From the NCBI RefSeq assembly GCF_004353505.1, contig NZ_SMNQ01000005.1:62001-126000 (forward strand): DNA of 64,000 bases, read 5' to 3'. A model generated the notes under the pieces. The model saw only the letters and a list, made by a program, of their open reading frames with translations. It searched no databases and had not been told where the DNA came from. Of this stretch, positions 17,840 to 25,500 are shown one piece after another. This stretch comes from Streptomyces sp. WAC05374 (lineage in GTDB: Bacteria > Actinomycetota > Actinomycetes > Streptomycetales > Streptomycetaceae). Both the position numbers and the translations under genes were made by a program. Each line of letters begins with the position of its first letter. Positions within the stretch are counted from its first letter, which is position 1.

Positions 17840-18514
17840 GTGACGGCCGAGCAGCCGACCAGCACAGGGACGCCCGCCCCCACGGGCCTGCGTGAGCGCA
17901 AGAAGCGGCGCACCCGGGACGCACTGCTGCGTGCCGCACTGGAGCTCTTCACCACACAGGGGTACGAGCGGACGACGGTGGACGAGATCGTCGGCGCCGT
18001 CGACGTCTCGCAGCGCACCTTCTTCCGCTACTTCGCCAGCAAGGAAGACGTCGCCTTCGCCGTCCAGCAGATGGTCGAGAGCCGCTTCGCCGTCGCCCTG
18101 AGCGAACGGCCCGCCCACGAGGCGCCGTTGGAGGCGATGCGCAACGCGGTTCTGTGCGCCTGGGACACCATCGGCGAGTCGATCATGGAGGTCGTCCCCG
18201 TCGAGCTGTACCTCCGCACCTTCCAGATGATCGAGTCGACGCCCGCGCTGCTGGCCGTACACCTGCGCCGCTCCATCGAGATGGAGGAGAACATCGCCCG
18301 CCTGATCGCGGAGCGCGAGGGGCTCGACGTGGACGCCGACCCGCGCCCGCGCGTGGCCGTCGCCGCGTTCAGCGGGGTCATGCGCGTCACGGGACAGTTG
18401 TGGGGGCGGGGCGAGGACGCGTCCCTGGAGGCGATCCGCGCGCTCACCGAGAACTACCTGGACCACCTCGGCCCGGCGCTCGCCTCGGACTGGCGCGGGA
18501 CGCCACCGGCGTAA
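17840..18514 (+). CDS. TetR-family repressor (of the divergent MFS gene)
   Basis: A 224-residue TetR regulator. The DNA-binding domain spans about residues 17-65, with the helix-turn-helix in TTVDEIVGAVDVSQRTFFRYFASKEDV. The C-terminal domain has a helical bundle that starts with VQQMVESRFAVALSERP and would bind the effector. The GTG start has GAAAGAGGA about 8 nt upstream. It is divergent from the DHA2 transporter and a TGTCAG-N3-CTGACA dyad lies in that transporter's promoter, so it is very likely its repressor and possibly autoregulated. The ligand cannot be predicted. A cytosine-rich repeat tract follows the stop. Confidence 0.92.
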   Translation: MTAEQPTSTGTPAPTGLRERKKRRTRDALLRAALELFTTQGYERTTVDEIVGAVDVSQRTFFRYFASKEDVAFAVQQMVESRFAVALSERPAHEAPLEAMRNAVLCAWDTIGESIMEVVPVELYLRTFQMIESTPALLAVHLRRSIEMEENIARLIAEREGLDVDADPRPRVAVAAFSGVMRVTGQLWGRGEDASLEAIRALTENYLDHLGPALASDWRGTPPA

Positions 18515-18529
18515 CCGGTCACCCGTCTC

Positions 18530-18605
18530 CCGGCCCCCCTCACCTGCCACCCCTCACCCCTGACCCCTCACCCCTCACCCCCCGCCCCCTCACCCGTCAC
18601 CCGTC
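18530..18605. repeat. C-rich CCCCTCAC-type tandem repeat
   Basis: The 295-bp gap between tetR and the first DUF1023 hydrolase begins with a run of CCCCTCACC / CCCGTCACC-like units on the plus strand, with almost no G for about 70 bp. The reverse strand would be G-rich with runs of four or more G and might form a G-quadruplex. The rest of the gap shows no gene. Confidence 0.7.
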
Positions 18606-18809
18606 ACGCGTCCCAACGCGCCCGGGTCCGGCCACCGGTGCAAGCGCGCCACCGGAACGCGCCACCCGAGCGTGCCTCCCTGAACGCGCCGCTGCGTGCG
18701 CCCGGCGCGTACGCAGAGTGAACACGCTTCCCCCAACCGGCCACTCTCACGCGTGATCTGCGTCACCCTCTTCGCGACGCCCCGCACGTGTCTCCTAGGG
18801 TGTCCCGCA

Positions 18810-20021
18810 GTGACTTCCTTCGACTCCTCCCCCACGCTCCAGGTGTGGCGCGCACTGCTCGCCCTCGCCGTGGTGTTCGTCCTCCTCATGACCACCGGCT
18901 GGACGGCCGTCCGCCATCACCGCGGGCCAGGAGAGCCGCGCGAAGCCGCGCTCGCCGCATGGCGGGACGGCCGGATAGGCACGCGGGACCTGCCCGACCC
19001 CGCCTCGCCGCCGCCCGTACTGGCCGCGTTCTTCCAGTCCCTGACCGAGCGTCAGCGCGGCCGGCTGGCGGCCGAGTACCCGCTCGTCGTCGGCAACCTC
19101 GACGGCGCTCCCGTCACCCTGCGCTACCGGGCCAACCGGATCGCGCTGCGCGCCGCGCACGACGCCGAGCGCAAGCGGGTTCAGGACGCGCGGCTGTCGC
19201 CCGACGGCCACCACGAGGCCGTCCGCCGCACGCACCGGTTCGCCTCCCTGATGCGGGACGACCGGCAGATCCTCGCCTTCGACCCGTCCGGGAAGGGCCG
19301 CGTCGCCGAGGTCTTCGGCGACCTCGACCGGGCGCAGCGCGTCTCGGTGGTCGTCCCCGGAGTCGACACCAACCTGCTGACGTTCCAGAGGACCGCCCGC
19401 AAGTACACGGCCCCCGTCGGGATGGCCGAATCCCTCTACGCCGCCGAGCGCGCCGCCGCGCCCCGCACCCGTACCGCCGTCATCGCGTGGGCCGACTACA
19501 CGGCACCCGCGGGGGTCGGCATGGACGCGGCGATCGGGCGGCTCGCCGAGACCGGGGCGGCCCGGCTGGTCTCGCTCACGGGTGCGCTGCCCGGCGACTC
19601 CCGGGTGTCGCTGTTCTGCCACAGCTACGGCTCCGTGGTGTGCGGCGTCGCCGCCCGCCGGCTGCCCGCGCGGGTGGCGGACCTCGCGGTGGCCGGCAGC
19701 CCGGGGATGCGGGCCGCGAACGCCGCCGGGCTCGGCACCCGCGCCCGTGTGTGGGCCATGCGCGACGCCGACGACTGGATCGCCGACGTGCCCTACCTGG
19801 ACGTCGGCGGACTGGGCCACGGCGCCGATCCGGTGACGCCCGAGTTCGGGGCGCGGCTGCTGTCGGCGGCGGGCGCCGTCGGGCACGCCGGGTACTTCGA
19901 GCCGGGCACGGAGAGCCTCCGCAACTTCGCCGAGATAGGCGTCGGCTCGTATCGATCCGTGCGGTGCGCGGGCGACCAGGACGCCTGCCGCAGCGGAATC
20001 TCCGGCGTGGAAGCGCTCTGA
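18810..20021 (+). CDS. DUF1023 alpha/beta-hydrolase, membrane-anchored (paralogue A)
   Basis: A 403-residue alpha/beta-hydrolase. An N-terminal hydrophobic segment (residues 11-28, VWRALLALAVVFVLLMTT) anchors or exports it. The DUF1023 core follows: VVGNLDGAP, SVVVPGVDTN, TAVIAWADYTAP, and the nucleophile elbow FCHSYGSVVCG with Ser272. The AGSPGMRA and LGHGADP blocks probably carry the Asp and His of the triad. I chose the GTG at 18810; TAGGGT (18796-18801) ends 8 nt upstream, so it may be leaderless. It is a clear paralogue of the protein at 23212-24240. The substrate is unknown; an envelope ester or lipid is plausible. Confidence 0.85.
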   Translation: MTSFDSSPTLQVWRALLALAVVFVLLMTTGWTAVRHHRGPGEPREAALAAWRDGRIGTRDLPDPASPPPVLAAFFQSLTERQRGRLAAEYPLVVGNLDGAPVTLRYRANRIALRAAHDAERKRVQDARLSPDGHHEAVRRTHRFASLMRDDRQILAFDPSGKGRVAEVFGDLDRAQRVSVVVPGVDTNLLTFQRTARKYTAPVGMAESLYAAERAAAPRTRTAVIAWADYTAPAGVGMDAAIGRLAETGAARLVSLTGALPGDSRVSLFCHSYGSVVCGVAARRLPARVADLAVAGSPGMRAANAAGLGTRARVWAMRDADDWIADVPYLDVGGLGHGADPVTPEFGARLLSAAGAVGHAGYFEPGTESLRNFAEIGVGSYRSVRCAGDQDACRSGISGVEAL

Positions 20022-20094
20022 CGCGCGTAGAGGCGCGTGGTGGGCCGCCGAAGCTCACAAGTCTTCGGGGGGCGACGCGCGGGCGCACGCCGCA

Positions 20095-20100
20095 TACGAT
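20095..20100 (+). promoter_or_regulatory. Candidate -10 box of a leaderless promoter (DUF4429 gene)
   Basis: TACGAT (TAnnnT) ends 7 nt before the ATG at 20108. The GAGG between them is only 3 nt from the ATG, too close for a normal ribosome site. The -35 is unclear. Confidence 0.4.
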
Positions 20101-20107
20101 GAGGCGC

Positions 20108-20974
20108 ATGGGTGATGTGCTGGCCGGAATTCATGCCACCTGGGAGTTCGAACCCGACGCCGTGCTCATCCGCTTCGAACGGGGGATCCGCGCACCGAAG
20201 CTCCACCAGGCGCTGCGCGAGCGACGCATCCCCCACGAGGCGTTGGCGTCGGTGACCCTCTCCCCGGGCAGACGCGGCACGGTGGTGCTGCACGCGGTGC
20301 CGAGAGCGGGCGCCGATCCGCTGATGGAGGCGGCCGCGGGTCAGCTCAAGGAATCCGGCGACCCCTACCGGCTGGTGCTGCCGGCCGAGCGGGAGACGCT
20401 GGCCGAGTACTACGCCGACGAGCTGCGGGCCGCGCTGGGCCCGGACGCGAAGGAACCGGCCGACCGGTTCCTGGTGGCCGCGCCCGAGGCGCCGCTCCAG
20501 TTCAAGGCGTACGACGGCAAGGCTTCCTTCGACGGCAGCCAGGTGGCGTTCCGCTGGTTCTGGACCGGTGCGTCGTCCGCCAAGTGGAAGGCCGGCGACC
20601 AGACGTTCCCGGTGCGGGAGCTGGGCGGTGTCGAGTGGCGCTCGCCCGACGTCTTCGACGGTTACCTGCGGCTGGTGCGGCGCGGCCACGCGGGCGACGC
20701 GCAGCCGGCGCAGGCGGACCAGGACCCGGCGGCGGTCGTCTTCGGGCTGGGCTACGGGCCGGTGCACGAGTCGCTGCCGTTCGCGGCCGCCGTCCTCGCG
20801 GCGATACGGGAGGCGGGCGCGGCGCCCGTACCGGTGCCCGCCGCCGTCACGGCCGGCCGCGACCCGGCGGTCATCGCGGAGCGGATCCGGCACCTGGGCG
20901 AGCTGTACCAGGCGGGTCTGGTGACGGACGAGGAGTTCGCGGCGAAGAAGGCGCAGTTGCTGGCGGAGCTGTAG
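20108..20974 (+). CDS. DUF4429 protein with C-terminal SHOCT domain
   Basis: A 288-residue cytoplasmic protein with two tandem DUF4429-like modules (about residues 1-105 and 115-225; compare DAVLIRFERGIRAPKLHQAL with GSQVAFRWFWTGASSAKWKAG) and a C-terminal SHOCT helix-turn motif, AERIRHLGELYQAGLVTDEEFAAKKAQLLAEL-like, in the last 30 residues. SHOCT motifs are usually oligomerisation or protein-binding tags. DUF4429 has no known activity. The start at 20108 follows a TACGAT -10 by 7 nt; an in-frame ATG at 20099 overlaps that box and is less likely. It sits alone between the first hydrolase and the two-component system. Confidence 0.85.
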   Translation: MGDVLAGIHATWEFEPDAVLIRFERGIRAPKLHQALRERRIPHEALASVTLSPGRRGTVVLHAVPRAGADPLMEAAAGQLKESGDPYRLVLPAERETLAEYYADELRAALGPDAKEPADRFLVAAPEAPLQFKAYDGKASFDGSQVAFRWFWTGASSAKWKAGDQTFPVRELGGVEWRSPDVFDGYLRLVRRGHAGDAQPAQADQDPAAVVFGLGYGPVHESLPFAAAVLAAIREAGAAPVPVPAAVTAGRDPAVIAERIRHLGELYQAGLVTDEEFAAKKAQLLAEL

Positions 20975-21042
20975 GCCCGGCCGGCCTCCGCGCCGGGGCT
21001 GCCGGGCACCACGGGGCTCGGCCCCCGGCGGCCCGCGCCGAA

Positions 21043-21085
21043 GTCATACCGGGGTACGAGGCCGACGCCGGGACCCTGGTATGAC
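21043..21085 (+). promoter_or_regulatory. Paired inverted repeat upstream of the histidine-kinase gene
   Basis: GTCATACC (21043-21050) and GGTATGAC (21078-21085) form a perfect 8-bp inverted repeat with a 27-bp spacer; with one mismatch the symmetry extends through GGGT/ACCC. The left arm contains TACCGGGGTA, close to CTACCGCGGTAG at 23103-23114. A TAGGGT (21108-21113) and the ATG follow, so this may be the autoregulatory site of the response regulator. Confidence 0.5.
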
Positions 21086-21122
21086 GCCGGGGCGGGCCGC
21101 CGGTGCCTAGGGTGGCGGGACC

Positions 21123-22403
21123 ATGCGTACCGCTTCCCCGTCGCCCCGTGTGCGCGCCTCCCTGCGCGCGCTCGGGGGCACTCTCGCCACGCCCACCCAG
21201 CCCGGTGAGCCGCTGCTCGCCCAGGCGTCGTCGCCGTGGCTGCGCCGGCTGCCGTACGTCGTCGCCTTCGCGTTCGTCGCCTCCCTGCTGCCGGTCACGG
21301 TGACCGTGCTGGTCAACGACTACGAGGTCAACGGCGCCGTCGCCGGGGCACTGGCGACCGGGCAGGCCGCGCCGCTGCTGCTGGCCGTGTCCCGCCCGCT
21401 CCAGGCGTGGTGGATGATCCTGGCGGCCGATGTGCTGGGCGCGCTGGTCCTGCTGGGCGCGGACGGGGTGGCGGGCCGGTCCTGGCCGTGGACGCCCATG
21501 ATCGTGGTGGGGTACCTGGCGCTCATGGTGGCCGTGGGGCTGCGCGAGCCGCGCCGGACGCTGGTGGGCGTGTGGCTGGTGACCGGCGCGGCGGGGTTCG
21601 CCTTCGAGCTGGTGTCGCAGGCCCGCAGCGACGGCATCCACCTGCTGCTGTTCGTCCTCGCCGGGGCCGTGCTGCTGCTGACGGCGTCCCTCCGGGAACG
21701 CGGGGACGCGCAGCGGCGGCTCGTCGAGCAGGAGACGATCAGCGAGGCCGAGCGGGCCCGGCGCACGCTGCTGGAGGAGCGGGCCCGGATCGCGCGCGAG
21801 CTGCACGACGTGGTGGCCCACCACATGTCGGTGATCACCGTGCAGGCGGATTCGGCGCCGTACCGGATCGAGGGCCTCCCGGAGGCGGCGCGTGAGGAGT
21901 TCTCGACGATCGCCGCGTCCGCCCGCGAGTCGCTCACCGAGATGCGGCGGCTGCTCGCGGTGCTGCGCAGTGACGGCACGGAGGGCGAACGGGCGCCGCA
22001 GCCGGGCCTGGACCGGGTGCAGCAGCTCGTGGAGGCGACGGTACGGGCGGGCGTGCCGGCCGAGCTGTCGATGCCGGCCGAGCTGGGGCCGGTGCCGCAG
22101 GCGGTGGACCTGTCGGCGTACCGGATCGTGCAGGAGGCGCTGGCCAATGTGGTGCGGCACGCGCCGGGCGCGCCGACGCGTGTGTCGGTGACGGTGGCGG
22201 ACGGTCGGCTGACGGTGCTGGTCGTCAACGGGCCGTCCGCTGAGGCCGGTTCGCCCCTGGAGACGTCCGGTACCGGGCACGGGCTGGTGGGCATGCGGGA
22301 GCGCGTACGGTTGACGGGCGGCACGCTGGACACCGGGCCGCTGCCGGACGGGGGCTTCCGGGTCGCGGCCCGGCTCCCCCTCGACACGGAGGAACCCGCG
22401 TGA
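21123..22403 (+). CDS. NarL-type two-component sensor histidine kinase
   Basis: A 426-residue HisKA_3-class kinase. The N-terminal part has five or so membrane helices (residues 43-190) with little extracellular sequence, suggesting that it senses membrane state. A coiled-coil linker leads to the phosphoacceptor block ERARIARELHDVVAHH, His228. The ATPase domain shows the N box (IVQEALANVVRHA) and the G box (GTGHGLVGMRERV). It shares a GTGA overlap with the response-regulator gene, so the pair is coupled. The promoter region has a long inverted repeat. The two DUF1023 hydrolases and the acyltransferase on either side suggest a cell-envelope stimulus; that is inference. Confidence 0.93.
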   Translation: MRTASPSPRVRASLRALGGTLATPTQPGEPLLAQASSPWLRRLPYVVAFAFVASLLPVTVTVLVNDYEVNGAVAGALATGQAAPLLLAVSRPLQAWWMILAADVLGALVLLGADGVAGRSWPWTPMIVVGYLALMVAVGLREPRRTLVGVWLVTGAAGFAFELVSQARSDGIHLLLFVLAGAVLLLTASLRERGDAQRRLVEQETISEAERARRTLLEERARIARELHDVVAHHMSVITVQADSAPYRIEGLPEAAREEFSTIAASARESLTEMRRLLAVLRSDGTEGERAPQPGLDRVQQLVEATVRAGVPAELSMPAELGPVPQAVDLSAYRIVQEALANVVRHAPGAPTRVSVTVADGRLTVLVVNGPSAEAGSPLETSGTGHGLVGMRERVRLTGGTLDTGPLPDGGFRVAARLPLDTEEPA

Positions 22404-23077
22404 CCATCCGCGTGATCATCGTCGACGACCAGGCCATGGTGCGGGCGGGGTTCGCCGCGCTGCTGTCGGCGCAGCCGGACATCGACGTGGTGGGTGAGGC
22501 GCCGGACGGCCGCGCGGGGGTGTCCGTGGCCCGCTCGGCGCACCCGGACGTGGTGCTGATGGACGTGCGGATGCCGGAGATGGACGGGCTCGCGGCGGCG
22601 CGCGAGATCCTGTCGCCGCCACCGGGGGTGGTCCACCGGCCGAAGGTGCTGATGCTGACCACCTTCGACGTGGACGACTACGTGTACGAGGCGCTGCGCG
22701 CCGGCGCGTCCGGGTTCCTGCTGAAGGACGCCCCGCCCGCCGACCTCATCGGCGCGGTACGGGTGGTGGCGGCCGGCGAGGCGCTGCTGGCGCCGTCCGT
22801 GACGCGGCGGCTGATCGCCGACTTCGCCGCCTCGCGGCCCGCCCCGCGCCGGGACCGCTCCACACGCCTGAACGGCCTGACGCCCCGTGAGACGGAGGTG
22901 CTGGAGCTGATCGCCCGGGGGCTGTCGAACCAGGAGATCGCCGGCCACCTGGTGCTGGCCGAGCAGACGGTGAAGACCCACATCGGGCGGGTCCTGTCGA
23001 AGCTGGACCTCCGCGACCGGGCGCAGGCGGTGGTCTTCGCGTACGAGTCGGGGCTGGTGACCCCGGGCGACGCGTGA
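22400..23077 (+). CDS. NarL/LuxR-type response regulator
   Basis: A 225-residue response regulator starting at the GTG that overlaps the kinase stop. The receiver domain has the acidic pair VDD (residues 8-10), phospho-acceptor Asp55 in VVLMDVRMPEMDG, and the conserved Lys in GFLLKDAPP. The C-terminal LuxR-type HTH reads LTPRETEVLELIARGLSNQEIAGHL, then VKTHIGRVLSKLDL. On phosphorylation by the adjacent kinase it should bind inverted repeats; TACC-type dyads at 21043-21085 and 23103-23114, before the kinase and before the next gene, are the natural candidates. Confidence 0.94.
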   Translation: MTIRVIIVDDQAMVRAGFAALLSAQPDIDVVGEAPDGRAGVSVARSAHPDVVLMDVRMPEMDGLAAAREILSPPPGVVHRPKVLMLTTFDVDDYVYEALRAGASGFLLKDAPPADLIGAVRVVAAGEALLAPSVTRRLIADFAASRPAPRRDRSTRLNGLTPRETEVLELIARGLSNQEIAGHLVLAEQTVKTHIGRVLSKLDLRDRAQAVVFAYESGLVTPGDA

Positions 23078-23102
23078 GGGCCGCCGCCGGGTGACCCACC
23101 CC

Positions 23103-23114
23103 CTACCGCGGTAG
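23103..23114 (+). promoter_or_regulatory. CTACCGCGGTAG palindrome, possible response-regulator site
   Basis: A perfect 12-bp palindrome 98 bp before the second DUF1023 hydrolase gene. It shares the core TACC-SS-GGTA with the left arm of the dyad upstream of the kinase gene. CCCCGGGG follows at 23117-23124. Confidence 0.5.
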
Positions 23115-23211
23115 CACCCCGGGGTTGGCTCCGCGGGGTGACGCCCGCTCAGGGACTCCCCTCCTACCTTCCTCTCGCCGCACAGGACGAAGGAAGAAAA
23201 AGGGGGGCGTC

Positions 23212-24240
23212 ATGCGCCGCTGGAAGAGGACCCTGACCGCCGCAGCACTCGCGGCGGCACTCGTGACCGGGACCGCCGGATGGGCCGCCGGGAGCGGGCA
23301 GCTCCCCGTGACCGGGCCGCCGCCCGGGAGCGGGGCGTGGCGGGCCGACACGTCGCTGGGGCGGGCGCTGCCCGATCCGGCGCGTACGGCGCCGGACGGG
23401 ATCGCCGCCTTCTTCCGCACGCTGACGGAGTCTCAGCAGCGGGACCTGGCGCACCGGCACCCGTCCGTCGTGGGCAACCTCGACGGTGCCCCGGTGGCGC
23501 TGCGGTACGAGGCGAACGCGACCGCGCTGCGCCGTGACGCCCGGTTCGCGCACCTGGCCGGGCGGCAGGTCCTGGCGTTCGACCCGCGGGGCCGGGGCCA
23601 GGTCGCGGAGGTGTACGGCGACCTGACGCGCAGCCGGCACGTCGCGGTCGTGGTGCCCGGTGCGGACATCGACGCCGGGACGTACGACCGGGCCACCGAC
23701 CCGTACGGCACGCCCGCCGGGATGGGCCGGGAGCTGCGCGCGGCGGCCGGCGACACCGCCGTCATCGCCTGGGCCGGGTACACCACGCCCGTCGGGGTGG
23801 GCCTGGACGCCGCCACCGGTGGGCTCGCCGAGGCGGGCGCGGCACGGCTGGTCCGGCTGACCGAGGGGCTCGCCGCCGTGGGCGCCGCCCGGCCCTCCGT
23901 GTTCTGCCACAGCTACGGCTCCGTCGTCTGCGGCCTGGCCGCGCCGCGCCTGGAGGTCGGTGACCTGGTGGTCCTGGGCTCCCCCGGCATGCGCGCCGAC
24001 AACGTGGCGGACCTGGGGACGACCGCCCGGGTGTGGGCCGCCAAGGACCCGTCCGACTGGATCTCCAAGGTGCCGAACGTCGAGCTGCTCGGCCTCGGTC
24101 ACGGCACCGACCCGGCCGCGCCCGAGTTCGGCGCGCGCCCCGTGCCCGTGGCCGGCGCCCGCGGCCACACCGGCTACTTCGCGCCGGGCACCGACTCCCT
24201 GCGTACCTTCGCCGCGATCGCCCGGGGAGAGGTCCGATGA
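23212..24240 (+). CDS. DUF1023 alpha/beta-hydrolase, secreted (paralogue B)
   Basis: A 342-residue secreted hydrolase with a signal peptide (RRWKRTLTAAALAAALVTG, cleavage near residue 26). The DUF1023 core matches paralogue A: VVGNLDGAP, VAVVVPGADID, TAVIAWAGYTTP and the nucleophile elbow FCHSYGSVVCG with Ser234. LGSPGMRADN and LGHGTDP may carry the remaining triad residues. The ATG at 23212 follows AAAAGGGGGG by about 5 nt. The next gene, an acyltransferase, starts within its stop codon (ATGA), so a hydrolase and an acyltransferase are made together, presumably to remodel one envelope ester. A TACC-type palindrome upstream suggests control by the two-component system before it. Confidence 0.88.
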   Translation: MRRWKRTLTAAALAAALVTGTAGWAAGSGQLPVTGPPPGSGAWRADTSLGRALPDPARTAPDGIAAFFRTLTESQQRDLAHRHPSVVGNLDGAPVALRYEANATALRRDARFAHLAGRQVLAFDPRGRGQVAEVYGDLTRSRHVAVVVPGADIDAGTYDRATDPYGTPAGMGRELRAAAGDTAVIAWAGYTTPVGVGLDAATGGLAEAGAARLVRLTEGLAAVGAARPSVFCHSYGSVVCGLAAPRLEVGDLVVLGSPGMRADNVADLGTTARVWAAKDPSDWISKVPNVELLGLGHGTDPAAPEFGARPVPVAGARGHTGYFAPGTDSLRTFAAIARGEVR

Positions 24241-25421
24241 GCCTCGCCGAGCGCATCGACGCGCGCACCCCCGCCCACCGCGACCGTGCGGTCGACGGCC
24301 TGCGGGCCCTCGCGCTGCTCGCCGTCCCCACCGGCCACTGGCTCCTCGGCGGGTTCACGCTCGACGCGGACGGGGTGATCCACAACGCCAGCCCGCTCAG
24401 CACCTTCGGGTTCTTCGCCCCGGTGAGCTGGGTGCTGCAGATGCTGGGGATCTTCTTCCTGGTGGGCGGGTACGCGTCCGTCCTGTCGTACGAGCGGCGC
24501 CGGGGCTCCACGGGCGCGTGGCTCCGGGGGCGGATCGCCCGGCTCGGGCGGCCGGTCCTGGGCGTGACGGCGGTGTGGGCCGTGCTGGTGCCGGTGCTGT
24601 ACGCCGCGGGCGTCCCGGACGACACCCTGCGCACCGGATCGACGCTGGTCGTCCAGCCGTTGTGGTTCGTCGGGGTGTACACGGTCGTCACCGCCCTGAC
24701 CCCGTACTGCGTGCGCGCAGCCCGGCGGCTCGGCGCGTGGGCGGCGGCACCGCTGCTCGCGTCGGTCGCCGTCGTCGACTTCCTGCGCTACGGCCCGTAC
24801 GCGGAGGCCGTGCCGTCCTGGCTGAGTGTGCTGAACATCCTCCCGGGCTGGCTGTTCGCCTACCAACTGGGCGTGTCGTGGGGCGTGCGGCGGATCGGCG
24901 CCAGGCAGGCGTGGGTGCTGCTCGCCGGCGGCGCCGTCCTGTTCGTCACGCTCCTGCTCGCCTTCCACTACCCCGCCTCGATGGTCGGGGTGCCCGGGGA
25001 GGCGAGGACCAACTCCCACCCGCCGTCGCTGCTGGTGCTCGCGCTGGCCGCCGCGCAGAGCGGCGCGGCGATCCTGCTGCGCGACCGACTGGGGCGGCTG
25101 TTGCGGCGCCCCGCCCTGTGGGCGCCGGTCGTCATGATCAACCTGTCGGCGATGACCATCCTGTGCTGGCACCAGACGGCGATGCTGGCGGCCGCCGTTC
25201 CGGCGTCGTTCGCCGGTGCCGTCCCCGGGCTGACGACCGCGCCCGACTCGCCGGCCTGGATCGTGGCGCGGCTGGCGTGGCTGCCGCTGTTCGCGGGGCT
25301 GCTGCTGCTCATCGGGCGGTACGCGCGGGTGTTCGAGACGCCGTGGACGGGGGCGACGGTGGCCCGCCGCTCGGTGGCCGGCCTGCTGGCGGCGGGCTTC
25401 GCGGTGTACGCGCTGGGCTAG
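24237..25421 (+). CDS. Acyltransferase-3 family integral membrane protein
   Basis: A 394-residue membrane protein of the Acyl_transf_3 (OafA/WecH-like) family with about ten helices. The N-terminal block DRAVDGLRALALLAVPTGHW carries the family's R and H residues near the first helix; YERRRGSTGAWLRGRIARL is the typical cytoplasmic R-x10-H-like turn, and the family Trp-Phe segment PLWFVGVYTVVTAL follows. Such enzymes transfer O- or N-acyl groups to envelope sugars or exported compounds. The ATG overlaps the stop of the secreted DUF1023 hydrolase (24237-24240), implying coupled expression and possibly a shared substrate. It is convergent with the FAD oxidoreductase gene. Confidence 0.9.
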   Translation: MSLAERIDARTPAHRDRAVDGLRALALLAVPTGHWLLGGFTLDADGVIHNASPLSTFGFFAPVSWVLQMLGIFFLVGGYASVLSYERRRGSTGAWLRGRIARLGRPVLGVTAVWAVLVPVLYAAGVPDDTLRTGSTLVVQPLWFVGVYTVVTALTPYCVRAARRLGAWAAAPLLASVAVVDFLRYGPYAEAVPSWLSVLNILPGWLFAYQLGVSWGVRRIGARQAWVLLAGGAVLFVTLLLAFHYPASMVGVPGEARTNSHPPSLLVLALAAAQSGAAILLRDRLGRLLRRPALWAPVVMINLSAMTILCWHQTAMLAAAVPASFAGAVPGLTTAPDSPAWIVARLAWLPLFAGLLLLIGRYARVFETPWTGATVARRSVAGLLAAGFAVYALG

Positions 25422-25500
25422 GAAACGTACGCCGTGGACGGGCGGCCCCGTGGGCGCCGTCGGGCGTCGGGCGGAGACGGCGGGCGGGGTGGGGGGTGGC

